Of a stretch of 64,000 nucleotides of DNA, positions 9,014 through 18,707 are shown in pieces. The first letter of the stretch is position 1, and each line of letters starts with the position of its first letter. The notes beneath the pieces were generated by a model that saw only the letters and a list, made by a program, of their open reading frames with translations, searched no databases and was not told the origin of the DNA. Source of the DNA: Methylobacterium sp. (lineage in GTDB: Bacteria; Pseudomonadota; Alphaproteobacteria; Rhizobiales; Beijerinckiaceae); contig PERO01000005.1 in NCBI GenBank assembly GCA_002928875.1, positions 1 to 64,000 of the forward strand, read 5' to 3'. The translations under genes and the position numbers were made by a program.

Positions 9014-9769
9014 TCAGCTTCGCCCGCCATCCACCGAGAGGATCTGCCCGCTGATCCAGCCCGCCTGTTCGGAGGCGAGGAACAGCACGGCATTCGCAAT
9101 GTCCTCCGGCGTGCCGAGCCGGCGCAGGTGGATCGATTGCACCAGCCGCGCCTGCCCCTCCGGGCCATAGCTCTGCCATTGCCGCTCGGTCGCGGGGTTC
9201 GAGCGCACGAAGCCGGGTGCGATCGCGTTGGTGGTGATGCCGCGCGGCCCGAGATCCTGGCTCAACTGCTTCGTGAGACCCACCAGCGCGTGTTTCGCCG
9301 CCGTATAGGCCTGGATGCCGGTGAGGCTGGGCCGGAGGCCTGCGCCCGAGGCGATGTTGACGATGCGGCCCCAGCCGCCTTTCGCCATGGGCTCTGCCGC
9401 GGCCTGCGCGAGCCAGAACGCGCCATCGACATTCGCCTCGAACAGCACGCGCCAGTTTTCTTCCGTCACGGCCTCGACCGGCCCGCCAACCTGCCCGCGC
9501 ACGCCGCCGGCGGCGTTCACGAGAATGTCGAAGCGACCATGTTTCGCGACGATGGCGGCGATCGCGTCATGCGCCGCCGCGCGTCGGCTGACATCGAGGA
9601 CATGGCTTTCGAGCCCTTCAGCCTTGGCGAACGCCGCCACCCCTGTGGCGTCGAGATCCGCGACGATCACCACAGCGCCCGACGCTTTCAGCCCACGCGC
9701 GATGGCCTGCCCGATGCCCTGCGCGGCCCCGGTGACGAAAGCCACCCGCCCCTCGAGCCGCAGTTCCAT
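9014..9769 (-). CDS. Short-chain dehydrogenase/reductase
   Basis: A classical SDR of 251 residues. The cofactor loop is TGAAQGIG (residues 12-19), NAAGG marks the central strand, and the catalytic Ser-Tyr-Lys set lies in NIASGAG and YTAAKHA. An Asp after strand 2 (VADLDA) suggests NAD(H) preference. The ATG at 9769 overlaps the stop of the reductase gene upstream (TGATG), so the two are coupled; a GTG three bases earlier is an alternative. The substrate is unknown; the operon with a ketopantoate-reductase-like enzyme and a peptide-binding protein points to oxidation of an imported compound. Confidence 0.85.
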   Translation of the reverse strand: MELRLEGRVAFVTGAAQGIGQAIARGLKASGAVVIVADLDATGVAAFAKAEGLESHVLDVSRRAAAHDAIAAIVAKHGRFDILVNAAGGVRGQVGGPVEAVTEENWRVLFEANVDGAFWLAQAAAEPMAKGGWGRIVNIASGAGLRPSLTGIQAYTAAKHALVGLTKQLSQDLGPRGITTNAIAPGFVRSNPATERQWQSYGPEGQARLVQSIHLRRLGTPEDIANAVLFLASEQAGWISGQILSVDGGRS

Positions 9770-10812
9770 CACCCCTCCCCCGCGATGGGCAGGAGATCCG
9801 CGAAGGTCTCGAAGGCCATGGGGCGCCTGCCGTCCTCGATGTCATGGATCAGCGCCACGAGTTTCGCGAGCACCGGCGTCGCGATGCCCGCTTCCGACGC
9901 AAGCTCCGCGATGATGCCGATCTGCGGATCGACCTCGGTCTTGCGCTTCCGCACGGCGAGATCGCGATAGATGCCGGAATGCGTCTTCGCCGTGTGCCGG
10001 TTGAACTCGGCAAGGGCGGCGATGGAGGCGCGGGCCTCCTCCAGCGGCGCTTCGGGCATGAAGCATTCGGGATCGAACCCGTTGAAGCCGATGGGCGTCA
10101 CGCCCCTGGCACGCGCGACCGCCATCACCTCGCGCCCCAGCGCGACGAAGACCGGCACGCGGCGCGGATCGGCGAAGTTCGCACTCATGGAATCGGGCGT
10201 GAGCGCGGTTGCGAACAGCATCGCCCCATAGGCAAGCTTGCCCCAGAGATAGCCCCAGATGTTGTCGGTCAGCACGGCATTCGGCTCGAAAATTTTCAGC
10301 CATTCATGCATCTGGCGCGTGCGGTCGCGGGTCTTGCCGTCGATCTCGCCCACGACCACCGCCGCGCGGTTGCCGAACAGGATTTCGCCCGGTCCCAGCC
10401 AATCCGCGCCGAAATTCACGAAGCAACCCATGGTGCGCTCGGCGCCGATGATGCGGCTGATCGTGATCTCGTTGAGGCCGTTCTGTGCGGAAAGAACATA
10501 GCCATCGGGCGCGAGATGCGGTGCGAGCATCGCGAGCGCGGGCTCGGTCGCATGCGCCTTCACCGCAAGCACGATGATCGGCCATTGCCCGGTCACGCGG
10601 TCGGGCGTCAGCGTCCGCACGACCTGCCGGAATTCCTCCACCGGCCCGGTGATCGAAAGGCCGGTGGTGGAGCAGGCCTCGGCGTGTTCGGCCACGATAT
10701 CGACCATCGTCACCGGCAGGCCCGCCCGCGCCCAATAGGCCCCGAGCGTGCCGCCGATGGCGCCGGCGCCCCAGATGAGGATGGGCGGCCGGCTTCCGGT
10801 CATGGCGGACAT
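9769..10812 (-). CDS. Ketopantoate reductase-family protein (PanE/ApbA-like)
   Basis: A 347-residue NAD(P)-dependent reductase with the Rossmann loop IWGAGAIGG at the N-terminus, the conserved VKAHA lysine block near residue 95 and the C-terminal RKRKTEVD block, where PanE has its Lys and Glu pair. True 2-dehydropantoate reductases are about 300 residues; this is longer and sits in a catabolic operon, so a related 2-oxo or hydroxy acid substrate is as likely as pantoate. It lies 5 bp after the upstream solute-binding protein gene and overlaps the SDR downstream. An alternative start is the ATG at 10803. Confidence 0.8.
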   Translation of the reverse strand: MSAMTGSRPPILIWGAGAIGGTLGAYWARAGLPVTMVDIVAEHAEACSTTGLSITGPVEEFRQVVRTLTPDRVTGQWPIIVLAVKAHATEPALAMLAPHLAPDGYVLSAQNGLNEITISRIIGAERTMGCFVNFGADWLGPGEILFGNRAAVVVGEIDGKTRDRTRQMHEWLKIFEPNAVLTDNIWGYLWGKLAYGAMLFATALTPDSMSANFADPRRVPVFVALGREVMAVARARGVTPIGFNGFDPECFMPEAPLEEARASIAALAEFNRHTAKTHSGIYRDLAVRKRKTEVDPQIGIIAELASEAGIATPVLAKLVALIHDIEDGRRPMAFETFADLLPIAGEG

Positions 10813-10817
10813 CCGCC

Positions 10818-12395
10818 TTACTTCGCGGGCTTGATGTTCATGGCGAGCGTGTCTTCATCCACGCGCGCCTTGATCGTCACCTTGCCCTTCTGCATGGCCC
10901 AGGCCGAACCGACCGCCACCAGCGGCAGGCGCTGGCGATCCTTCAGCACGAGGGCATTGGCATCCTCCAGCGCCTTGCGGCGCTTCGCCTCGTCCATCTC
11001 GACTGCGGCGATCTGCAGGAGCTTGTCCATCTCGTCGTTCTTGTAGCCGAGCACGTTGAAGGCGCCCATTTTCTTCGCCGCATCGTTCGAATGCGCGAGC
11101 GAGGAGAGCGTGTAATGCGCTTCGCCCGTCAGCGTGCCCCAGCCCGACATCGAGGCGGAATATTCGCCGCGCGTGCGGGCCGGGAAGAACACCGTCGCGG
11201 GCTGGGCATTCGGCGTCGCGTCGATGCCGATCGCGGCCCACATCTGCGCGACGGAGGTGCCCACCTGCGTGTCGCCCGGCAGGCGATCGCGCGTGAAGGA
11301 GAACTGCATCTTGAAGCCGTTGGGATAGCCGGCTTCGGCGAGCAGGGCCTTCGCCTTGGTCGGGTTGTATTCGCGCGCCGGAAGCCCCTTGTTGAAGCCG
11401 AAGATCGACGGCGTGACCATCTGGTTCACCGCCTTGCCGAGGCCTTCCATGGCGACATCCGCAAGCGCGTTGCGGTCGATCGCGAGATCGAGCGCCTCGC
11501 GCACTTTCACATCGAGGAAGGGGTTCTTGGCGAGCGCCGAACCATCCTTCGCGGTGACGTTCAGCGCCTTTTCGCGCATGTCGAGTTCGATGTTGAAGAC
11601 ATAGACCGTGTCGATCGACTGGACCTCGATCTTCGGGTCGCGCTTCAGCGCCGCGACATCCGTGGCGGGAACACGGGTGATGAGATCGAGCTGGCCCGCC
11701 TTCAATTGCGCCACGCGTGCGGCATCATTGGCGATTTCCTTGCGTACATGGCGCGCCCACGGCTCTTTCGGCCCCCAATAGCCATCGAAGCGCTCGAGCA
11801 CGAGATCGCCCTTGGGTTCCCACGAGACATACTTGTAGGGCCCGGTGCCGATCGCCGCCTTGCCCGAATTGAACGCCCCGTTGGCGCTTTCCTTCGTCAG
11901 CCCCGCCGCCGCCTTGTGCGACACGATGAAAAGCCGGATGAAATCGTTTGGCAGGGTCGGCGCCGGGCCATCGGTGATGACCTGCACCGTCAACGGATCG
12001 ATGATCTTCGTTTCCTTCACGCGGCGCACATAGATGGTCGTGGGGTTCGGGCCCGCGACCATGGGGATGCGCTCGATCGAGAACTTCACATCCTCGGCGG
12101 TGAAATCCGAACCGTCATGGAACTTCACGCCGGGGCGCAGCTTGAACTCCCAGGTCGTGTCGTTGACGGCCTTCCAGCCAAGCGCGAGGCGCGGCTCGAG
12201 CTCCAGCCCGTCGCCGGACCAGACGAGCGTGTCGAAGATGTGCTTCAGCGATTCCGCATGCGTGCCGGTCGCGGTGAAATGCGGATCGATGGAATCCGGC
12301 CCGCCGCGCACCCCGATGGTCAGGGTCTGCGCCAGGGCGGGCGAGGCGGCAGAGAGGGCGGTCGCACAGAAAAGAGCAAGAACGAGTGGGCGCAT
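10818..12395 (-). CDS. Peptide/dipeptide ABC transporter substrate-binding protein (SBP family 5)
   Basis: A 525-residue periplasmic binding protein of the DppA/OppA class. A signal peptide (cleaved near ALAQ) precedes the SBP_bac_5 blocks GGPDSIDPHF, LRPGVKFHDGSDFTAEDVKFS and IGTGPYKYVSW. It probably serves the divergent permease/ATPase genes at 13.9-17.7 kb, which lack another binding protein nearby. The start at 12395 has a clear AGGGGAG ribosome site and opens directly into the signal peptide; longer frame readings run into the opposite-strand regulator gene. It heads the minus-strand operon with the reductase and SDR. Confidence 0.9.
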   Translation of the reverse strand: MRPLVLALFCATALSAASPALAQTLTIGVRGGPDSIDPHFTATGTHAESLKHIFDTLVWSGDGLELEPRLALGWKAVNDTTWEFKLRPGVKFHDGSDFTAEDVKFSIERIPMVAGPNPTTIYVRRVKETKIIDPLTVQVITDGPAPTLPNDFIRLFIVSHKAAAGLTKESANGAFNSGKAAIGTGPYKYVSWEPKGDLVLERFDGYWGPKEPWARHVRKEIANDAARVAQLKAGQLDLITRVPATDVAALKRDPKIEVQSIDTVYVFNIELDMREKALNVTAKDGSALAKNPFLDVKVREALDLAIDRNALADVAMEGLGKAVNQMVTPSIFGFNKGLPAREYNPTKAKALLAEAGYPNGFKMQFSFTRDRLPGDTQVGTSVAQMWAAIGIDATPNAQPATVFFPARTRGEYSASMSGWGTLTGEAHYTLSSLAHSNDAAKKMGAFNVLGYKNDEMDKLLQIAAVEMDEAKRRKALEDANALVLKDRQRLPLVAVGSAWAMQKGKVTIKARVDEDTLAMNIKPAK

Positions 12396-12483
12396 GACGG
12401 TCTCCCCTGATGGTGCGCCAAAGGCCCGAAGCCTGGCGCTTCCTCCCATTGAACGGCAGAGATTTCGCCGGGTCAATTCCTTG

Positions 12484-12545
12484 TGGAACCAATTTTTGCC
12501 GATATACTGCCTCTGGAAGCGTTTATTCGTTCGACTTGGAACCAA
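12484..12545. promoter_or_regulatory. Direct repeats TGGAACCAA, candidate MarR operator
   Basis: TGGAACCAA occurs at 12484-12492 and again at 12537-12545, 53 bp apart (about five helical turns). The pair sits between the divergent binding-protein and MarR genes, the second copy touching the MarR start. No clear sigma-70 promoter was identified. Operator function is inferred from position. Confidence 0.4.
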
Positions 12546-12548
12546 CTG

Positions 12549-13178
12549 ATGCGCGAGAAAACGGCACAGAGCCTGCGTCCGCAGCACAATGATGCGATCT
12601 GGACCGCCAGTCCCGCGCCCAGTTCCACGTCCGGTCCCGCGCCCGAGGACGGCGCCGAGATGCTGAACCGCCAGCGGCTCGATGCCTTCACCCATGCGCG
12701 CCTCTGGAAGAACCCTTGCGGTTTCGCCGCGCGCTTCAATTACCTCGCTTTGCGCTACAACGTGCCGCTCTATGGCTGGGTGAAGGAACGCTTCGACCTC
12801 TCCCGCGTCGAGTTCGTGGTGATCTATTCGCTGGCGATCCAGGACGGCGTGACCGCGAGCGAAATCGCCTCCTCCACCGCTTTCCCCAAAAACACGCTGA
12901 GCCGTGCCGTGAACCGCCTCGCCGGGCTCGGCTATGTCGCGCGGCGGCCCGACGGCGACGATCGCCGCTCGCAGATCCTGACACTGACGGAAGCGGGCCG
13001 CGCGGTGTTCGACGAGGCCCTGCCGCGCTTTGCCGGGCTGGAACAGGAAATGCTTGCGCCGCTCAGCCTCGTCGAGCGCGAGATGCTCTCGATGCTGCTC
13101 GCCAAGGTGGTGCTGGCGATGTTCCACGGCGAGAACCGGGCCGCGGATGGCAGCCCGCAACCCCTGGCGGAGATGTGA
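12549..13178 (+). CDS. MarR-family transcriptional regulator
   Basis: A 209-residue winged-helix regulator. After a low-complexity, Pro/Ser-rich N-terminus of about 40 residues comes the MarR core: VEFVVIYSLAIQDGVTASEIA, recognition helix PKNTLSRAVNRLAGLGYV, and the wing RRPDGDDRRSQILTLT. It is divergent from the peptide-binding protein gene and is followed after 4 bp by the creatininase gene and the whole transport operon, so it probably controls both directions. The start at 12549 is the first ATG not overlapping the repeat pair; an internal start at 12660 would remove the disordered head. Confidence 0.88.
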   Translation: MREKTAQSLRPQHNDAIWTASPAPSSTSGPAPEDGAEMLNRQRLDAFTHARLWKNPCGFAARFNYLALRYNVPLYGWVKERFDLSRVEFVVIYSLAIQDGVTASEIASSTAFPKNTLSRAVNRLAGLGYVARRPDGDDRRSQILTLTEAGRAVFDEALPRFAGLEQEMLAPLSLVEREMLSMLLAKVVLAMFHGENRAADGSPQPLAEM

Positions 13179-13182
13179 CGCG

Positions 13183-13884
13183 ATGCGTGTGGCCGAGATG
13201 AACTGGATGCAGGTGGAGGCCCGCGCGCGGATCGACGACCGTGCGGTTCTCCCCCTCGGCTCGGTGGAGCAGCATGCCTATCTCAGCCTCGCGGTGGATG
13301 CGATCCTCTCCGAGCGCGTGGCCGTGGAAGCGGCCGGCAGCAGCGGCATCCCGGTCTTTCCGGTGCAGGCCTATGGCTTCACGCCGAATTTCGTCGATTA
13401 TCCCGGCAGCGTCACGCTGCGGCTCTCGACCTATATCGCTCTGATCACCGACCTGCTCGATGGCATCGCGCGGTCCGGCTTCCGGCGCATCACCATCGTG
13501 AATGGCCATGGCGGCAACGGGCCGGCCCATGGTGCGGTGTTCGAGTGGCTGGACCGGAACCGGGGTTGCCAGGTGCGCTGGCACAATTGGTGGAACGCGC
13601 CCGCGACCTTCGCAAAAGTGCAGGCGACCGATCCGGTTGCGAGCCACGCCTCCTGGATGGAGAACTTCCCCTGGACGCGGCTTGCGGGCGTGGCCATGCC
13701 CGGCCAGCAGAAGCCGATGATGGACATGGCGCGCTTCTCGGCCCTCGATCCCGGCGCGAAGAAGGCTCTGCTGGGTGACGGCAATTATGGCGGCCTCTAC
13801 CAGCGTTCCGACGAGGACATGCTGGCGATCTGGGCCGTGGCGGTCGAGGAGACCCGCAAGGTCATCATGGAAGGCTGGGCCTGA
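13183..13884 (+). CDS. Creatininase-family amidohydrolase
   Basis: A 233-residue protein of the creatinine amidohydrolase family. LPLGSVEQHA gives the Glu and His metal ligands, the following D in AVDAILSE the third, and NGHGGN another His block. Family members open cyclic amides (creatinine), act on formamidopyrimidines, or mature small peptides (MftE). It overlaps the next permease gene (TGATG) and therefore travels with the peptide transporter. Bidentate metal use is family knowledge; substrate here is unknown. The nearby amidinotransferase makes guanidino compounds a tempting but unproved link. Confidence 0.85.
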   Translation: MRVAEMNWMQVEARARIDDRAVLPLGSVEQHAYLSLAVDAILSERVAVEAAGSSGIPVFPVQAYGFTPNFVDYPGSVTLRLSTYIALITDLLDGIARSGFRRITIVNGHGGNGPAHGAVFEWLDRNRGCQVRWHNWWNAPATFAKVQATDPVASHASWMENFPWTRLAGVAMPGQQKPMMDMARFSALDPGAKKALLGDGNYGGLYQRSDEDMLAIWAVAVEETRKVIMEGWA

Positions 13885-14858
13885 TGCTCGGGTTCATGAT
13901 CCAGCGGCTGTTGCAGGCCCTGGTGGTCATGCTCATCATCTCGGCGATGGTGTTTGTCGGCGTCTATGCCGTCGGCAACCCGATCGACGTGCTGATCTCG
14001 CCCGATGCCACGCAGGCCATCCGCGAGGCCGCGATCAAGGCCTACGGGCTCGATCAGCCGCTCTGGAAGCAATATCTCGATTTTCTCGGCCGGCTTGTCG
14101 CGGGGGATTTCGGCCGCTCCTTCCTCTACAACATGCCGGTTCTCGATCTCATCGGCTCGCGCATCCCCGCCACCCTGGAACTGACGCTGGTGGCGGTCCT
14201 GGGCGCGACGTTGCTCGGCGTGCCGCTCGGCATGTATGCGGGCTACCGTCCGGAGAGCCTCGCCTCGCGGCTCATCATGTCGATCTCGATCCTTGGCTTC
14301 TCGGTGCCGACCTTCTGGATCGGGCTCGTGCTGATCTTCACCTTCGCGGTGCAGCTCGGCTGGCTGCCGGCGGGCAACCGGGGCGAAACCGCGACGCTCT
14401 TCGGCGTCGAATGGAGCTTCCTCACCGCCAATGGCTGGAAGCACATGCTGCTGCCGGCGCTCAATCTCTCGCTCTTCAAGTTCGCGATGATGGTGCGGCT
14501 CGCCCGCGCCGGCACCCGCGAGATCATGCTGACCGATACGGTACGGTTCGCGCGTGCGACCGGCGAGAGCGAATTCACGATCCTGCGCCGGCATGTGCTG
14601 CGGCTCATTTCCATTCCTATCGTCACGGTGTTCGGCCTCGAATTCGGCTCGACCATGGCCTTTGCGGTAGTGACCGAGACGATCTTCTCCTGGCCGGGCG
14701 TGGGCAAGCTGATCATCGACAGCATTGCCTCGCTCGATCGCCCGGTGATGGTCGCCTACCTGATGCTGGTCGCGTTCTTCTTCATCGTGATCAATCTGCT
14801 GGTCGATCTCTCCTATGCCGCGCTCGATCCGCGCCTGCGCACGCGGAGGGCGGCATGA
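13884..14858 (+). CDS. Peptide ABC transporter permease, DppB type
   Basis: A 324-residue permease with an N-terminal helix, a periplasmic loop containing AYGLDQPLWKQYLDFL, and five further membrane segments. The DppB/OppB hallmarks are present: the GDFGRSF block and the cytoplasmic EAA loop from TREIMLTDTVRFARATG. It pairs with the DppC-type permease that overlaps it by 4 bp. Start and stop overlaps on both sides show a single translational unit with creatininase upstream. Confidence 0.92.
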   Translation: MLGFMIQRLLQALVVMLIISAMVFVGVYAVGNPIDVLISPDATQAIREAAIKAYGLDQPLWKQYLDFLGRLVAGDFGRSFLYNMPVLDLIGSRIPATLELTLVAVLGATLLGVPLGMYAGYRPESLASRLIMSISILGFSVPTFWIGLVLIFTFAVQLGWLPAGNRGETATLFGVEWSFLTANGWKHMLLPALNLSLFKFAMMVRLARAGTREIMLTDTVRFARATGESEFTILRRHVLRLISIPIVTVFGLEFGSTMAFAVVTETIFSWPGVGKLIIDSIASLDRPVMVAYLMLVAFFFIVINLLVDLSYAALDPRLRTRRAA

Positions 14859-15729
14859 ACGACGCGACGCCGCTCGCCCGTTTCTGGCAGGAATTTCGCG
14901 CGAACCGGGTCGCGGTCGGCGCGCTCATCGTCGTGGTGGCGATCATGCTGGTGGCGCTGGCCGCCCCGCTGATCGCGCCGCAGAACCCGTATGATCTCGG
15001 AACGCTCGTGCTGATGGATGCGCGCCGCCCGCCCGGTTATGTGGGCACGAAGGGCTTCACCCACTGGCTCGGCACGGATGCGCAGGGCCGCGACCTGTTC
15101 TCCGCGATCCTCTACGGGCTGCGCATCTCGATCCAGATCGGCATCATCGCCGGTGGCATCGCCTTCGTTCTGGGGGCCACCCTCGGCACCTTCGCCGCCT
15201 ATTTCGGCGGGCGGATCGAGGCGCTGATCATGCGGATCATCGACCTGCAGCTTTCCTTCCCGGCGATCCTGCTGGCCCTGGTGCTCGCCGCCCTGCTGGG
15301 GCAGGGCAAGGTGCCGCTGATCGCGGCACTGGTGACGGCGCAATACGCCTATTTCGCCCGCACGGCGCATGGCGCGGCCTCGGCCGAGCGCTCGAAGGAC
15401 TATGTGGAAGCGGCGCTCTCCACCCCGCTCGCTCCGGCGCGCGTGGTGTTCCGCCACATCCTGCCGAACTGCCTGCCGCCGCTGATCGTGGTGGGCACGG
15501 TGCAGATCGCGAATTCCATCGCGCTCGAAGCCACCCTCTCCTTCCTGGGCCTGGGCCTGCCGGTCAGCGAACCCTCTCTCGGCATGCTGATCGCCAACGG
15601 CTTCCAGTACATGCTCTCCGGCCGCTACTGGATTTCGATCTATCCCGGCGTGGCGCTGATCGTGCTGATCGTCGCGATCAACCTCGTCGGCGACCAGATC
15701 CGCGACCAGCTCAATCCGAGGCTGCGGCG

Positions 15730-15733
<4 letters not shown>
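14855..15733 (+). CDS. Peptide ABC transporter permease, DppC type
   Basis: A 292-residue permease with the OppC N-terminal segment (FWQEFRANRVAVGALIVV), the conserved HWLGTDAQGRDLFSAILYG block and EAA loop YVEAALSTPLAPARVVFRH. ATGA overlaps on both sides link it to the DppB-type gene and the first ATPase gene. Confidence 0.92.
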
Positions 15734-16700
<967 letters not shown>

Positions 16701-16704
<4 letters not shown>

Positions 16705-17696
16705 ACGCGCTGGTCGAGATCCGCAACGTGTCGAAACGCTTCGTGCCGCGGCTTTCGCTGGGCGAGCGGATCGCCGCGCGCCTGGGCCAGCCTATCGAGA
16801 CCCGCACCGTCCATGCGGTGGACGGCGTGAGTTTCGCCATCCGCAAGGGCGAGGTGCTGGGCCTCGTGGGCGAATCCGGCTGCGGGAAATCCACGCTGGG
16901 CCGGGTGATCGCCGGCATCCATCCGCCGAGCGCGGGCTTCGTGACGCTCGACGGCGCGCCGCTGCTCGGACCCGATGGCCGCAAGCGCACGCGCCGCGTG
17001 CAGATGGTGTTCCAGGACCCCTTCGCCTCGCTCGACCCGCGCATCCGCATCGGCGAAACGATCAGCGAGGGGCCGATTGCCCATGGCCTGACGACGAAGG
17101 CGGAAGCCAGGGCCTATGCCGCGCAATGGCTCGCGGCGGTGGGCCTGCCGGCCGATGCGGCGGATCGCTTCCCCCACCAGTTCTCCGGCGGCCAGCGCCA
17201 GCGCGTGGCCATTGCCCGCGCGCTCGCCATGAAGCCGGACATGCTCGTCTGCGACGAGCCGGTGGCTTCGCTCGATGTGTCCATCCAGGCGCAGATCGTG
17301 AACCTGTTACTGAAGCTCAGGCGCGAATTCGGGCTGACGATGCTGTTCATCAGCCACGATCTCGGCATCGTGCGGCATATTTCGGATCGTATCGCGATCA
17401 TGTATCTCGGCCGCATCGTCGAACTCGGGCCAACCGAGGCGGTCTATGCCGCGCCGGCTCACCCTTATACGCGCGCCCTGCTCGACAGCATCCCGAAGCT
17501 CGTGACGGATTCCGAGACGCTCGTCTCGTTCAAGCCGATCACGGGCGAATTGCCCTCGCCGCTTTCCCCGCCGCCCGGCTGCCATTTCCACCTGCGCTGC
17601 CCGTTCGCCCGAAGCGAATGCCGCGAGATCGTGCCCATCCGGCGCGAGGCTGGCGCGGGCCGCGATGTCGCCTGTCACTTTCCGCTGGAGACCTGA
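16701..17696 (+). CDS. Peptide ABC transporter ATPase, DppF type
   Basis: A 331-residue ATPase, second of the pair. Walker A GESGCGKS, signature FSGGQRQR, Walker B MLVCDEPVASLD, and a C-terminal PPGCHFHLRCPFARSEC cysteine tail. The N-terminal stretch PRLSLGERIAARLGQPI before the beta strand is an insertion seen in DppF-like proteins. Only 2 bp separate it from the deacetylase-fold gene. Confidence 0.92.
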
Positions 17697-17698
17697 GC

Positions 17699-18592
17699 AT
17701 GGAACCCTGGCAATGGAGCGAAGCGGAATGGCGCGGCCGGGTGGAGAAGGTCCGCGCCGGACGCTCGCTGAAGCCCGCGACATGGCCCGGCGGCAAGAGA
17801 TGCGCGGTAGCTCTCTCGTTCGACAGCGACCACGAGACCAATGAATTGCGCGATGGCGGCGTCTCCATCGGCCGCATGTCCTGGGGGCAATATGGCCATC
17901 GCGTCGGCGTGCCGAAGATCCTCGAGGTGCTGAAGCGCGAGGATGTGCCCGCGACCTTCTTCGTCCCGGCCGTTGCCGCCCTGCTCTACCCCGACGAGCA
18001 GCGCCGCGTGGTGGCGGAAGGCCACGAGATCGGCCTGCATGGCTGGATCCACGAGCTGAATTCCGTGCTGCCGGAAGAGGTGGAACGCGACCTGCATTTC
18101 CGCGCCGCCGAGACGCTCGCCCGCATCACCGGCACGCCTCCCGTGGGCATGCGCACGCCCTCCTGGGATTTCTCGCCCGCGACGCTGAGGATCCAGCGGC
18201 AGATGGGGCTTCTTTACGATTCCTCGCTGATGGCCGACAACGACCCCTACGAACTCGTGGAAGCGGGCGAGGCCACGGGCATCGTCGAATTGCCGGTCGA
18301 ATGGATCCGCGATGACGCGCCCTATTTCAACATGAACCGCTTCCAGGCCCTGCGCCCCTACACGCCGCCGACGGCCGTGCTCGACATCTTCCTGCGCGAA
18401 TTCGAGGGCGCCCATGCCGAGGGCGGGCTCTTCCTGCTCACCATGCATCCGCATGTCACCGGCTATCGCTCGCGGCTGTTCATTCTGGAGGAACTCATCC
18501 GCGCGGCGAAAGCGAAGGGCGATTGCTGGTTCGCGACCCACGCGGATGTCGCCCGCCATTGCGCAAGGGAGGCGGGCATCTTGCGGGAATGA
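17699..18592 (+). CDS. Polysaccharide deacetylase-family hydrolase (PgdA/PuuE-like)
   Basis: A 297-residue NodB-fold protein without signal peptide. SFDSDHE near residue 42 holds the catalytic and metal Asp residues, and GLHGWIHE near 115 the histidines; TPSWDFSP and LTMHPHV are later motif blocks. The cytoplasmic location and HGWxHE variant resemble the Helicobacter HP0310, PuuE-allantoinase and cyclic-imidase branch rather than chitin deacetylases, so hydrolysis of a small cyclic amide or imide is plausible. It is the last gene of the first transport operon, 2 bp after the ATPase gene. The creatininase in the same operon is also a C-N hydrolase. Confidence 0.85.
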   Translation: MEPWQWSEAEWRGRVEKVRAGRSLKPATWPGGKRCAVALSFDSDHETNELRDGGVSIGRMSWGQYGHRVGVPKILEVLKREDVPATFFVPAVAALLYPDEQRRVVAEGHEIGLHGWIHELNSVLPEEVERDLHFRAAETLARITGTPPVGMRTPSWDFSPATLRIQRQMGLLYDSSLMADNDPYELVEAGEATGIVELPVEWIRDDAPYFNMNRFQALRPYTPPTAVLDIFLREFEGAHAEGGLFLLTMHPHVTGYRSRLFILEELIRAAKAKGDCWFATHADVARHCAREAGILRE

Positions 18593-18707
18593 GAACCACG
18601 AATTCTTGTCGGCTAACTGATGGGGCCTATCTTCCCGCATCGGAACCCGGCACGGCGCTTGCTAACACCCTCCGGCCATCCGGCCCTTTCAAAAGGACCT
18701 CGCCTGC

